Positions 18,772 to 27,056 of a stretch of DNA of 64,000 bases are shown piece after piece; the stretch's first letter is position 1, and the number at the start of each line of letters is the position of its first letter. Source of the DNA: Cellulomonas cellasea (lineage in GTDB: Bacteria > Actinomycetota > Actinomycetes > Actinomycetales > Cellulomonadaceae); assembly GCF_006538745.1 (NCBI RefSeq), contig NZ_BJLR01000035.1:62001-126000 (forward strand), written 5' to 3'. Position numbers and translations under genes: made by a program. Under the pieces are notes generated by a model, which saw only the letters and a list, made by a program, of their open reading frames with translations, had not been told where the DNA came from and did no database searches.

Positions 18772-19164
18772 ACGGTTCCAGACGTCGGTGGTCCCGGGCA
18801 CGGGGAGCGGACGCACCGCACGCGGCGCACGGCGGTGCCCCGTCGCCCGAGGGCCGGTGGCTCTGCACGTCCTGGAGGGAGGACACGCCCGTCGTTCCCG
18901 GATCCCCGATCCGGCCGTCAACGGCTCACGCGGAGGCGCGTGGGCCCGTCGCACGCGGTCCTTCCCGGCACCCCACGAGGGAGCGTCCGGCCGGTGCAGC
19001 GACACGCGACCGTAACCGACCCGTGATGTGGCGCCCAACCCTCTGTGCGCGAGATCACCCTGCTCGGGGACGCCAGACCGGGACAGACCCGGACATACGA
19101 GACGGGCACGGGCGGCCGTCGAGCGGCTCGGCCCGGGCGGGGTGCGGCCGGGAGCGCCCCTTCG
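18772..19164 (-). promoter_or_regulatory. Promoter and structured 5' leader of rpf-like gene
   Basis: 393 bases. GACCGTAACCGACCCGTGA at 19008-19026 (read leftward as TCACGGGTCGGTTACGGTC) recurs upstream of the sister gene. If transcription starts near it, the leader is more than 200 nt. That leader contains a CCGGATC-GGG-GATCCGG hairpin at 18898-18914 with outer pairing. I could not match it to the c-di-AMP (ydaO) riboswitch that controls rpf genes in some actinobacteria. Confidence 0.45.
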
Positions 19165-20484
19165 TCAGTACCAGTTCTTGGCCTGCGAGTGCGCCCACGC
19201 GCCGCACGGGTCGCCGTAGCGGCCCTCGATGTAGTTCAGGCCCCAGGTGATCTGGGTCGCCGGGTTGGTGCGCCAGTCGTCCGCGACCGTCGCCATCTTG
19301 CTGCCCGGGAGCGACTGCGGGATGCCGTACGCGCCCGAGGACTTGTTCTCGGCGTCGACGCGCCAGCCGCTCTCCTTCTTCCAGAGCGCGAGCAGGCACG
19401 CGAACTGGTCGTCGCCGAACCCGCGGGCCGCCGCCATCTCCTTGCCGAGCGCCTGCGCCGTGCCGGGCTCGACCGCGACCACCGACGGGTCCGGGAGCTC
19501 CGCGGTGCCGACCTTGACCACCTGGTCGACGGGGGCGACCGTGACGGCCGACGCGAGGACCGTCCGCTCCACGACGGCGCCCCCGACGACGGACGTCGCG
19601 TACGTCGTCTGGCGCTGGCCGGCCCGGCCCTTGGTCTCGACGACCTTCTTGCCCTTGACGAGCTCGGGGTCCTCGACCTCGACGGTCTGGAACGGCACGA
19701 CCTCGGTCACCGTCTGGTCGCCCTGGCTCGCGCGTGTGACGAGGACGACGAGGCCGTCGACCGCCGTCGCGTCGAGCGGGACCGACACGTGGTCACCCTC
19801 CTCGAGCACGAGGCCGATCTCGCGCAGCGCCTCGCGGACCGTCGGGGCGCTGCTCACGCCGTCGATGACCTGGCCGTCGACGACGAGGTGCAGCGTCTTC
19901 TCGGTCGACACGCGCAGCACGTCGCGCCCGAGGGACGCCGAGCGCGAGGCCGACAGCAGCGTGTCGCCGCCGCGCAGGCCGAGGCCCTCGACGGCCTCCC
20001 CGACGGTCAGCGCCGTGGTCCACACGGTCGTCTGCTCGCCGTCGACCTCGACCTCGAGCTCACGGCCGTGGCGCACGACGACCTGCGACCCGCTCGAGAT
20101 GTGCTCGTCGAGCCCGGGCGCGACGAGGTCGCCCTCCCCCACCTCGATCTCGGCGCCGGCGAGCACGTCGCCGACGGTCCGGCCGTACGCCGTGACCTCG
20201 ACGGGCGAGCCGTCGACGTCGACCGTGACGGACTTGTGCAGCACCGCGAACGCGCTCGTGCCGCCCGCGACCAGCGCGAGCACGACGCCCTGCGCGGCGA
20301 GCCGGACGGGGCGGGACACGGTGCGCGGGGCCGGGGCCGACACCGGGCGGCTCCTGCCGCTCCCGCCGCGGCGCGCCAGACCGGGCAGCGGGACGCCGGG
20401 GAGCGCCGGACGCGCCTGCGTCCGCTCGAGCGCCGCACGCTCGCGCCGGGTCATCGGCAGCGGCTCGGGCTCGGGCACGGGCAC
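19165..20484 (-). CDS. G5/DUF348 lytic transglycosylase-like cell-wall hydrolase
   Basis: 439 aa. A basic cytosolic tail precedes one membrane segment (LAAQGVVLALVAGGTSAFAV). Then come DUF348 repeats starting HKSVTVDVDGSPVEVTAYG, a G5 domain (about 250-325) and a C-terminal SLT-like domain with LLALWKKESGWRVDAENKSS (Glu about 371), GAYGIPQSLPGSKMA and GLNYIEGRYGDPCGAW. It has the architecture of an Rpf/YabE protein, but with a lytic-transglycosylase-like rather than an Rpf catalytic domain. GTG 20484 follows GAGAGGA at five bases; GTG 20478 is an alternative. It shares an upstream control element with the rpfB-like gene. Confidence 0.9.
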   Translation of the reverse strand: MPVPEPEPLPMTRRERAALERTQARPALPGVPLPGLARRGGSGRSRPVSAPAPRTVSRPVRLAAQGVVLALVAGGTSAFAVLHKSVTVDVDGSPVEVTAYGRTVGDVLAGAEIEVGEGDLVAPGLDEHISSGSQVVVRHGRELEVEVDGEQTTVWTTALTVGEAVEGLGLRGGDTLLSASRSASLGRDVLRVSTEKTLHLVVDGQVIDGVSSAPTVREALREIGLVLEEGDHVSVPLDATAVDGLVVLVTRASQGDQTVTEVVPFQTVEVEDPELVKGKKVVETKGRAGQRQTTYATSVVGGAVVERTVLASAVTVAPVDQVVKVGTAELPDPSVVAVEPGTAQALGKEMAAARGFGDDQFACLLALWKKESGWRVDAENKSSGAYGIPQSLPGSKMATVADDWRTNPATQITWGLNYIEGRYGDPCGAWAHSQAKNWY

Positions 20485-20563
20485 GGGCGTCCTCTCGGTC
20501 CTCGGTGGGTGCCGCGCCCGCGGTGCCGGCGCCCGAGGGCGCACGCTCCGCGCACGGCATCCT

Positions 20564-20582
20564 GACCGTAACCGATCCGTGA
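20564..20582 (-). promoter_or_regulatory. Element shared by both cell-wall hydrolase genes
   Basis: GACCGTAACCGATCCGTGA, 80 bases before the start codon, matches 18 of 19 bases of 19008-19026. Read leftward it holds TCACGG and TTACGG eleven bases apart. This recalls the GTnACG direct repeats bound by the response regulator MtrA, which controls rpf genes in mycobacteria; that link is an inference. Confidence 0.5.
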
Positions 20583-20660
20583 CCGTCGCGGGTAGCCGGA
20601 GCCGGACGCTTGTCCGGGTTCGCCGGGAGGTCTCACCCCTCGGCCGGCGGAGGCGACCGG

Positions 20661-21602
20661 TCAGGCTGGGCCGTACACCGCCTCGGAGGTCGCGCTCAGC
20701 GTCCGGCACAGCTCGTCGAGCCCGACGCCCCGCTCCGCCGCGACCCGCCGGACCGTCAGGCCGAGCAGGTACGGCGCATTCGGGCGACCGCGCAGCGGGT
20801 GGGCCGTGAGGTACGGCGCGTCCGTCTCGACGAGCACCCGGTCGAGCGGCACCGCCCGCAGCGCCGCCCGCAGCTCGTCGTTCGCCCCGAACGTCACGGG
20901 GCCCGCGAAGGAGAGGTACCACCCGCGGTCCGCGCACAGGCGCGCCATCGCGGCGTCGCCCGAGAAGCAGTGGAAGACGGTCCGCTCCGGTGCGCCGTCG
21001 CGCTCGAGGACGTCGAGCACCGCCGCGTGCGCGTCCCGGTCGTGGATCTGCAGCGCGAGGCCGAGCTCCTTGGCGAGCGCGACGTGCGCCCGGAACGCCT
21101 CGACCTGCACCTCGCGGCCGCGGGGTCCGGCGCGGAAGTGGTCCAGCCCGGTCTCGCCGACCGCCCGCACGCGGGGGTTGCTGCGCGCGACGTCGGCGAC
21201 GCGGGCGAGCGCCGCGTCGAGGTCGAGGTCGTGCCGCGGGTCGAGCGCGGGGTCGAGCCCGTCCGGTGCGACCTCGAGGACCTTCGCGTGCAGCACGGCC
21301 TCGTTGGGGTGGATCGCGACCGCGCCGAGCAGCCGGACGCCCGCGAGGCCGTCGGGATGGGCGCGCAGCAGCGCGTCGGTCCAGGCGATCGCGTCGACGT
21401 CGCAGCCGACCTGGACGACGGTCGTGACCCCCGCGGCGGCAGCCCGGCCGAGGTGGTCGTCGAGCGTGCGACCGCCGGCCGCGTCGTCGGGCACGTCGAA
21501 CGCGAGGACGCTCTCGAGGTGGGTGTGGTTGTCCCACACCGGGGACGGCAGCGGCTCGGGGTCGGCCGGCCAGCCGCGCTCGCGGCCGCGCGACCGGCTC
21601 AC
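20661..21602 (-). CDS. TatD-family metal-dependent hydrolase
   Basis: 313 aa. Amidohydrolase-fold TatD DNase family. Metal ligands are readable: DNHTHLES (HxH near residue 25), GETGLDH, LQIHDRDAH, VFHCFSGD and LVETDAPYL. GTG 21602 overlaps the metG stop as GTGA, so it is co-translated with metG, a pairing seen across actinobacteria. The first ~20 residues are Arg-rich and not part of the fold. Substrate could be DNA or D-aminoacyl-tRNA. Confidence 0.93.
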   Translation of the reverse strand: MSRSRGRERGWPADPEPLPSPVWDNHTHLESVLAFDVPDDAAGGRTLDDHLGRAAAAGVTTVVQVGCDVDAIAWTDALLRAHPDGLAGVRLLGAVAIHPNEAVLHAKVLEVAPDGLDPALDPRHDLDLDAALARVADVARSNPRVRAVGETGLDHFRAGPRGREVQVEAFRAHVALAKELGLALQIHDRDAHAAVLDVLERDGAPERTVFHCFSGDAAMARLCADRGWYLSFAGPVTFGANDELRAALRAVPLDRVLVETDAPYLTAHPLRGRPNAPYLLGLTVRRVAAERGVGLDELCRTLSATSEAVYGPA

Positions 21603-23227
21603 TGCTCGGCCGGCTCCTCGATCCGCGGGAACAGCGACGCGCCCTTGGTGACCGCGGTGCCGGCCGGGAGCACGCCGAAGCGGCCCGCGTCCGCGACGGG
21701 CTGCGCGGCGAGCGCCCCGAGCGCGGCCTCGGCACCGAGCGCCGCCCACAGCTGCTGTGCGGCCTTCGGCGTCACCGGGTGCAGCAGCACCGCGAGCGAG
21801 CGCAGCGCCTCGGCGGCGGTCACGAGGATCGTCGCGAGCCGTCCGCCCGCGACGCCGAGCCCGTCCTCACCGACCTCGCCGGGCGCCTTGGCGACCTTCC
21901 ACGGCTCCTGCTCGGTCAGGTAGAGGTTCGTCGCGTCGACGAGCGTCCACACCGCGCCGATGGCCTCGTGCAGCGCGAGCCGGTCGATCGCGGCCTCCGC
22001 GTCGGCGACCGCGCGCGCGGCGACCTCGGCCAGCGCCTCCTCGGCGGGCGTGAGCGGGCCGGCCTCCGGGAGCGAGCCGCCGAAGTTCTTGGCGATCATC
22101 GCCGTGACGCGCGAGGCCAGGTTGCCGAAGCCGTTCGCGAGCTCGGCGGTGTACCGCGCGTGCAGGTCCTCCCAGGAGAACGAGCCGTCCTGCCCGAACA
22201 CGATGGCGCGCAGGAAGTAGTAGCGGAACGCGTCGGAGCCGAAGGTGTCGATGATCTGGCTCGGCGCGATGCCCGTGAGCTTGGACTTGCTCATCTTCTC
22301 GCCGCCGACGAGCAGCCAGCCGTGCGCGAAGACCTGCCCGGGCAGCGGGAGCCCCGCGGCCATGAGCATCGCGGGCCAGATCACGGCGTGGAACCGCAGG
22401 ATGTCCTTGCCGACGAGGTGCACGTCGGCGGGCCAGACCCGCTCGAACCGCGCCTTCTCCTCGGGGTCGTCGGACCCGAGCCCGACGGCGGTCGCGTAGT
22501 TGAGCAGCGCGTCGAACCACACGTAGAGCACGTGGGTCGCGTCCCACGGGATCGGGATGCCCCAGTCGAACGTGTTCCGGGAGATCGACAGGTCCTGCAG
22601 GCCCTGGCGCACGAACGCGAGGACCTCGTTGCGCGCGCTCGCCGGCTGCACGAACGTCGGGTTGGCCTCGTAGAACTCGAGCAGGCGCTCGGTGTACGCG
22701 CTCATGCGGAAGAAGTAGTTCTGCTCGGAGAGCATCTCGACCGGCTTGCCGTGGATGGGGCAGACCTTCTGGCCCTCGTACTCGCCGGTCCCGTCGAGCA
22801 GCTCGCCGGGGAGCTTGTACTCCTCGCAGCCGACGCAGTACGGCCCCTCGTAGGAGCCCGCGTAGATCTCGCCCTTGTCGTGCAGGTCCTGGATGAACGA
22901 CTGCACGCGCGTCGTGTGGCGCTCCTGCGTCGTGCGGATGAAGTCGTCGTTGGCGACGTCCAGCGTCTGGAGCACGGGCTGCCACTGGCTCTCGACGAGC
23001 CGGTCGGCCCACTCCTGCGGCGTCACGCCGTGCGACTCGGCGGTGCGCATGACCTTCTGCCCGTGCTCGTCGGTCCCCGTGAGGAACCAGACCTGCTCCT
23101 GGCGCTGGCGGTGCCATCGGGTGAGGACGTCGGCCGCGACCGTCGTGTACGCGTGCCCGATGTGGGGGGCGTCGTTGACGTAGTAGATCGGCGTGGTCAG
23201 GTAGAAGGACGAGCGGGACTCGGGCAT
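21599..23227 (-). CDS. metG: Methionyl-tRNA synthetase
   Basis: 542 aa. Class I synthetase with the HIGH motif in APHIGHAYTTVAADVL, the insertion CVGCEEYKLPGEL...VCPIHGKPVE, WFDALLNY, and the KMSKS motif in GGEKMSKSKLTG (about residue 310). There is no C-terminal tRNA-binding EMAP domain, as expected for this short form. ATG 23227 is preferred over a GTG two codons earlier. Followed by tatD with a four-base overlap. Confidence 0.97.
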   Translation of the reverse strand: MPESRSSFYLTTPIYYVNDAPHIGHAYTTVAADVLTRWHRQRQEQVWFLTGTDEHGQKVMRTAESHGVTPQEWADRLVESQWQPVLQTLDVANDDFIRTTQERHTTRVQSFIQDLHDKGEIYAGSYEGPYCVGCEEYKLPGELLDGTGEYEGQKVCPIHGKPVEMLSEQNYFFRMSAYTERLLEFYEANPTFVQPASARNEVLAFVRQGLQDLSISRNTFDWGIPIPWDATHVLYVWFDALLNYATAVGLGSDDPEEKARFERVWPADVHLVGKDILRFHAVIWPAMLMAAGLPLPGQVFAHGWLLVGGEKMSKSKLTGIAPSQIIDTFGSDAFRYYFLRAIVFGQDGSFSWEDLHARYTAELANGFGNLASRVTAMIAKNFGGSLPEAGPLTPAEEALAEVAARAVADAEAAIDRLALHEAIGAVWTLVDATNLYLTEQEPWKVAKAPGEVGEDGLGVAGGRLATILVTAAEALRSLAVLLHPVTPKAAQQLWAALGAEAALGALAAQPVADAGRFGVLPAGTAVTKGASLFPRIEEPAEQ

Positions 23228-23499
23228 GCGCACATCGTAGGCGGGGGCACGGTGCGGGTCGCCGTGATCGACGCCCCGCGGACGTCGGCGCGGCGTGCGG
23301 GCGGGCGCCCCTCTCGACGCGGGTTCGCGGTGAGACTTCTCTAACGTTGTACAACTCGCGTTGACCCCCTTCCGAGCCCGCCCCTACGGTGGCGACGCCC
23401 CGCACCCCACGTCGGCGCGCGCCACCCCCGGGACCGCGCTGACCAGCGGGGACACCCCTCCGCGGCCCCCGGTCGCGGTCCGACGGAAGGTTCTCCCCC
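23228..23499 (+). promoter_or_regulatory. Divergent metG / pectate lyase promoter region
   Basis: Contains a perfect palindrome GTTGTACAAC at 23346-23355 followed by a TTGAC-like box at 23360-23365. GGAAGG at about 23484-23489 is the ribosome site for the pectate lyase GTG. The palindrome is a candidate operator for the lyase; the regulator is unknown. Confidence 0.45.
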
Positions 23500-24786
23500 G
23501 TGACCACATCACCCACCCGCGCCCGCAGGGGCGCACGGCTGCGCGCCGCGCTGACGGGCGCCGTCGCGCTGCTCGTCGCCGGCACCGGCGCCGTGCTGAC
23601 CGCGCCCGCGGCGAGCGCCGCGACGGTCGACACCAGCGCCTGGTACGTCCTCGTCAACCGCCAGAGCGGCAAGGCCCTCGACGTCCTGAGCAGCTCGAAG
23701 GACGACGGCGCGCAGATCATCCAGTACACGCGCGCCGACGCCGCCAACCAGCAGTTCCAGTTCGTCTCGTCGGGCAGCGGCTACTACCGGCTGAAGTCGC
23801 GGAGCTCGGGCAAGGTGCTCGACGTCTGGGAGTGGAGCACGGCCGCCGGCGCGCAGATCCGCCAGTACACGGACGCGAACGGTGACAACCAGCAGTTCAG
23901 GCTCGCCGACTCCGAGGGCGGGCGGGTGCGCCTGGTCAGCAAGCTGTCCGGCAAGGTCGTCGAGGTCAAGGACCGCTCGACCGCCAACGGCGCGCTCGTC
24001 GTGCAGGGCGACGACGGCAACCAGTACAACCAGCAGTGGCAGCTCGTGAAGGTCGGCTCGGGCACGACGAGCCCGACGACGCCGCCCGCGACGACCGCCC
24101 CGACCACGCCGACCTCGTGGCCGACGCCGCGGTCGTCGACCAAGGTGTCCTCGACGATCAAGGTCAGCGGGACCCGGGACATGGGCCTGGTCCGGTACTA
24201 CGGCATCTCCTCGGGCGACCAGGGCGAGAGCCAGCCGCCCATGTTCCAGCTCGAGAACGGCGCAGTCCTGAAGAACGTCATCCTCGGCACGGGCGCGGGC
24301 GACGGCATCCACTGCCTCGGGACCTGCACGATCGAGAACGTCTGGTTCGAGGACGTCGGGGAGGACGCCGCCACGTTCAAGGGCACCGCGGCCTCGCAGA
24401 CCATGACCATCAACGGCGGCGGCGCCCGCTCCGCCTCCGACAAGGTCTTCCAGCACAACGGCCCCGGCACCTTCGTCATCAAGAACTTCCAGGTCGCCGA
24501 CATCGGCAAGCTCTACCGCTCGTGCGGCAACTGCTCCAAGCAGTACGCCCGCACCGTCGTCGTCCAGAACGTCACGATCACGGCCCCGGCCAAGTCCCTC
24601 GTCGGGATCAACCCCAACCTCGGCGACAAGGCCACCCTGTCCGGCCTGACCATCGTCGGGGACCCCTCGAAGAAGATCGCGATCTGCGACGAATACAAGG
24701 GCGTCACCTCGGGCGAGCCCACCAAGGTCTCCTCCGGACCGTCCGCCGCGTGCGGGTACACCCCGTCCGCGATCGTCTACCGCTGA
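23500..24786 (+). CDS. Secreted pectate lyase (PL3) with ricin-type lectin domain
   Basis: 428 aa. Signal peptide about 1-40 (ALTGAVALLVAGTGAVLTAP...ASA). Residues about 45-185 form a ricin B lectin domain with three similar repeats (SGKALDVLSSSKDDGAQI, SGKVLDVWEWSTAAGAQI, SGKVVEVKDRSTANGALV) and QQFQF/QQFRL/QQWQL ends. A Thr/Pro linker leads to a PL3 lyase domain (about 210-428) with DGIHCLGTCTIENVWFEDVG, EDAATFKGTA and cysteine pairs. It cleaves pectate by beta-elimination and needs calcium. GTG 23500 is supported by GGAAGG upstream. Next to a cellulase, so part of plant-cell-wall degradation. Confidence 0.93.
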   Translation: MTTSPTRARRGARLRAALTGAVALLVAGTGAVLTAPAASAATVDTSAWYVLVNRQSGKALDVLSSSKDDGAQIIQYTRADAANQQFQFVSSGSGYYRLKSRSSGKVLDVWEWSTAAGAQIRQYTDANGDNQQFRLADSEGGRVRLVSKLSGKVVEVKDRSTANGALVVQGDDGNQYNQQWQLVKVGSGTTSPTTPPATTAPTTPTSWPTPRSSTKVSSTIKVSGTRDMGLVRYYGISSGDQGESQPPMFQLENGAVLKNVILGTGAGDGIHCLGTCTIENVWFEDVGEDAATFKGTAASQTMTINGGGARSASDKVFQHNGPGTFVIKNFQVADIGKLYRSCGNCSKQYARTVVVQNVTITAPAKSLVGINPNLGDKATLSGLTIVGDPSKKIAICDEYKGVTSGEPTKVSSGPSAACGYTPSAIVYR

Positions 24787-24791
24787 CGCGC

Positions 24792-24837
24792 CAGGACGCC
24801 CCGCCGCAGCCCGGTCCGGCTGCGGCGGGGCGTCCTG
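24792..24837. terminator. Bidirectional terminator, pectate lyase / cellulase
   Basis: Perfect 20-bp stem (24792-24811 with 24818-24837) and a six-base loop between two convergent genes. Confidence 0.85.
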
Positions 24838-24858
24838 CTGTCCGCCCTCGACCCGGGG

Positions 24859-25995
24859 TCAGCTCGCGGCGCAGCTCACCGCCGGCGTGCCGGACGACGT
24901 GCCGCTGACCTGGAACCCGAAGGTCGTCGAGGCACCGGGGGCGAGCGCGCCGTTGTACGACTCGTTGCGCACCGTCACGCTCGAGCCGCTCTGCGTGAGC
25001 CGCCCGTTCCACAGGCTCGTCACGCTCTGGCCGCTCGGGTAGGTCCAGCCGGCCGCCCAGCCCGAGATCGCCGTCGAGCCGCTGTTGCGGACCGTCACCG
25101 AGCCCTGCGAGCCGCCGGGCCACGCGTTGACCGTCGTGTACGTCGCCGTGCACGCGCGCGTCCCGGACGGCGGCGGGGTCGGGTTGGTCGGCGGGGTGGG
25201 GTTGGTCGGCGGCGGCGTCGAGCCCGTCGTCACCGAGAAGTTGTTCACGGCGAGGCCCGTCCCGCCGATCCACGGCTCGAAGCCGGCCTGGACGCTCGTG
25301 AGCCACCACGAGTTCTGCCCGAGCCCGCGGCTGACGACGTCGTCCCAGAAGGTCTTGACGTTGAAGCTCAGGTTGGTCGTGGGCTGCGTCCGCACGTACG
25401 AGATGACGTTCCAGCCGATGTTGCCGGACCACACCTCCCACGTCGCGCCGTTGAGGTTCGCCGTGCCGACGCGCGAGCCGATCGGCTGGATCGAGCCCTG
25501 GCGGTTGAGCCAGATCATGAGCTCGGCACCGTTGTTCTGACCGGTCGTCGACGACGGCCGGCTCTGGTGGAACCAGATGTCGTAGGCGGCGTTGTAGGTG
25601 CCGCTGCTCGGGTAGCTCATGCTCACGCTCGTCGAGATCCCGGCGAACGCGGGGTCGCTCGCCTGGAGCCCGTTCGTGAGGATGTTGCCGCTCGTCGAGC
25701 AGACGCCGTAGTGGCAGCCGTAGTAGACGGTCGGGTACGACTTCGGGCTGCCGTTCGTGGGGTTGCTCCCGTCGGCCTGGGTGACCCGGAAGCCGGTCGA
25801 GGTCGTGTCGATGCACTGCGTGGCACTGCTGCCCCAGCGGTTGTTGCCGACGATGTAGCGGCCGTTCTGGATCGGCGCGCTGCCGTACTGCTCGCAGATC
25901 ACGGCGGCGGTCGCGGGTGCGGCCGCCGCGAGCGCGGACGCGCCGAGCCCGAGGCTCAGCAGGCCCGTCAGGAGGGTGGTGCGCAGGGATCTCAT
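24859..25995 (-). CDS. Secreted GH12 endoglucanase with CBM2
   Basis: 378 aa. Signal peptide about 1-31 (TTLLTGLLSLGLGASALAAA). The GH12 domain (about 32-255) shows VICEQYGSAP, YNAAYDIWFHQSRP, GAELMIWLNRQG with the nucleophile Glu, and SVQAGFEPWIGG with the acid/base Glu. A Pro/Thr linker (PPPTNPTPPTNP) joins a C-terminal CBM2 (about 278-378) with the usual N- and C-terminal cysteines (RACTATYTTVNAWPGG, AVSCAAS). It hydrolyses beta-1,4-glucans such as cellulose or xyloglucan. ATG 25995 has AAGGAG four bases upstream. A LacI-like site at 26146-26157 may control it. Confidence 0.94.
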   Translation of the reverse strand: MRSLRTTLLTGLLSLGLGASALAAAAPATAAVICEQYGSAPIQNGRYIVGNNRWGSSATQCIDTTSTGFRVTQADGSNPTNGSPKSYPTVYYGCHYGVCSTSGNILTNGLQASDPAFAGISTSVSMSYPSSGTYNAAYDIWFHQSRPSSTTGQNNGAELMIWLNRQGSIQPIGSRVGTANLNGATWEVWSGNIGWNVISYVRTQPTTNLSFNVKTFWDDVVSRGLGQNSWWLTSVQAGFEPWIGGTGLAVNNFSVTTGSTPPPTNPTPPTNPTPPPSGTRACTATYTTVNAWPGGSQGSVTVRNSGSTAISGWAAGWTYPSGQSVTSLWNGRLTQSGSSVTVRNESYNGALAPGASTTFGFQVSGTSSGTPAVSCAAS

Positions 25996-26343
25996 GTCGC
26001 TCCTTGGTCCGTGCGGGGACGGCGAGGAAGGTGCGTGGCGCCGCAGGGGTGCGGCCCGGCGGGCGGTCGACGGCGCGGCGCTGCGCTGCGCTGCGACGGG
26101 GTGCCCTCGGCCATGCAAGCACCGTGCTCCCGCGGGCGCGCGACGCGAAACGATTCGGCACTCAGCAGGACCAGGACCGCCCGGGCGTCCGCCGACCGGC
26201 GCAGCAGTTCCCCGCTCGGCATCCGTCGCTCGCCCGCCTCCCGCCTTGCGTGCTCGCCTGCCGCCTGCCCGCTGAGCACCCGGACCGGACCGACCAGCAG
26301 CCCGCTCGTTGACGGGGAGAGGGCGGGCCGGGATCGTCGTGCC
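25996..26343 (-). promoter_or_regulatory. Divergent cellulase / hypothetical upstream region
   Basis: 348 bases without a gene. CGAAACGATTCG at 26146-26157 has the CGAA...TTCG symmetry and central CG of LacI-family operators and lies about 150 bases before the cellulase start. GGAGC at about 25999-26003 on the minus strand is the cellulase ribosome site. Confidence 0.4.
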
Positions 26344-27012
26344 ATGCACTTCGTCCCGGACGACAGCCTCGTGCCCGCGCTCCCGGCCTGGGCGGCGGGT
26401 CCGCCGGAGAACGAGGTCCCCACCCCCGTCGCGGTGCACGCGGTCCTCGCACGGACCGAGGACTTCGCGGTCGCGCTCGTCGGCGGGCACGTGTACTCGA
26501 CGGGCGTCGAGCTCGACCTCGCGGTGCGCCGCCGCCGCGACGACCCGGCGGCGCCCGACCTCTTCTCCCTCGTGGAGGGCCACGGCCACCGGCACGGCGT
26601 GCACGCCGCGCCCGACCGGCTGCTGCTCGGCGTCGAGCTCGCGGACGGGAGCGTCACGACGAACGCGGGTCCGGAGCCCGACCGCGACGACGCCCCGCGC
26701 CTGGGCGACCGCGGAGGGCACGGCGGCGGACGGAGCGTGGACAAGAAGCTCTGGCTGACGCCGGTGCCGCCCGACGGCGACGTGGTCGTGGTGTGCGCGT
26801 GCGAGGCGCTCGGCATCCCCGAGACCCGGACCGTGATCCCGGCGGCGACGTTCTCCGGCGCGCGGGACGGCGTCGTGACGCTGTGGCCGGTCGAGCCGCG
26901 CGCCGAGCACACGGAGCCCCCGCGCCCACCGCTGGACCTGCCCGCGGGCGGGTGGTTCGAGCGCGTGCTCGGGCGGCAGGAGCCGCCGGGCGAGCCGGGG
27001 TCGCGGGGCTGA
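26344..27012 (+). CDS. Hypothetical protein, unknown function
   Basis: 222 aa, soluble, no signal peptide or membrane segment. I do not recognise a family. The N-terminus (MHFVPDDSLVPALPAW) is followed by a beta-rich domain (AVALVGGHVYSTGVELDLAV), a Gly/His/Asp-rich low-complexity stretch near residue 115, and a second beta block (DKKLWLTPVPPDGDVVVVCA). The end is Pro/Glu-rich. Codon use with GC-rich third positions over the whole frame supports a real gene. Flanked by unrelated genes, so context gives no clue. Confidence 0.75.
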   Translation: MHFVPDDSLVPALPAWAAGPPENEVPTPVAVHAVLARTEDFAVALVGGHVYSTGVELDLAVRRRRDDPAAPDLFSLVEGHGHRHGVHAAPDRLLLGVELADGSVTTNAGPEPDRDDAPRLGDRGGHGGGRSVDKKLWLTPVPPDGDVVVVCACEALGIPETRTVIPAATFSGARDGVVTLWPVEPRAEHTEPPRPPLDLPAGGWFERVLGRQEPPGEPGSRG

Positions 27013-27056
27013 CGACGAGGCGGGTCGTCGCCGCGCCGTGCGCGTCCGGCGCGCCG

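Noticed and set aside
18772-19007. c-di-AMP (ydaO/yuaA) riboswitch in the rpf leader
   Set aside because: The conserved GGGTGAAT-like and GACCCGTCAGCTAACC-like segments could not be found; only generic hairpins are visible.
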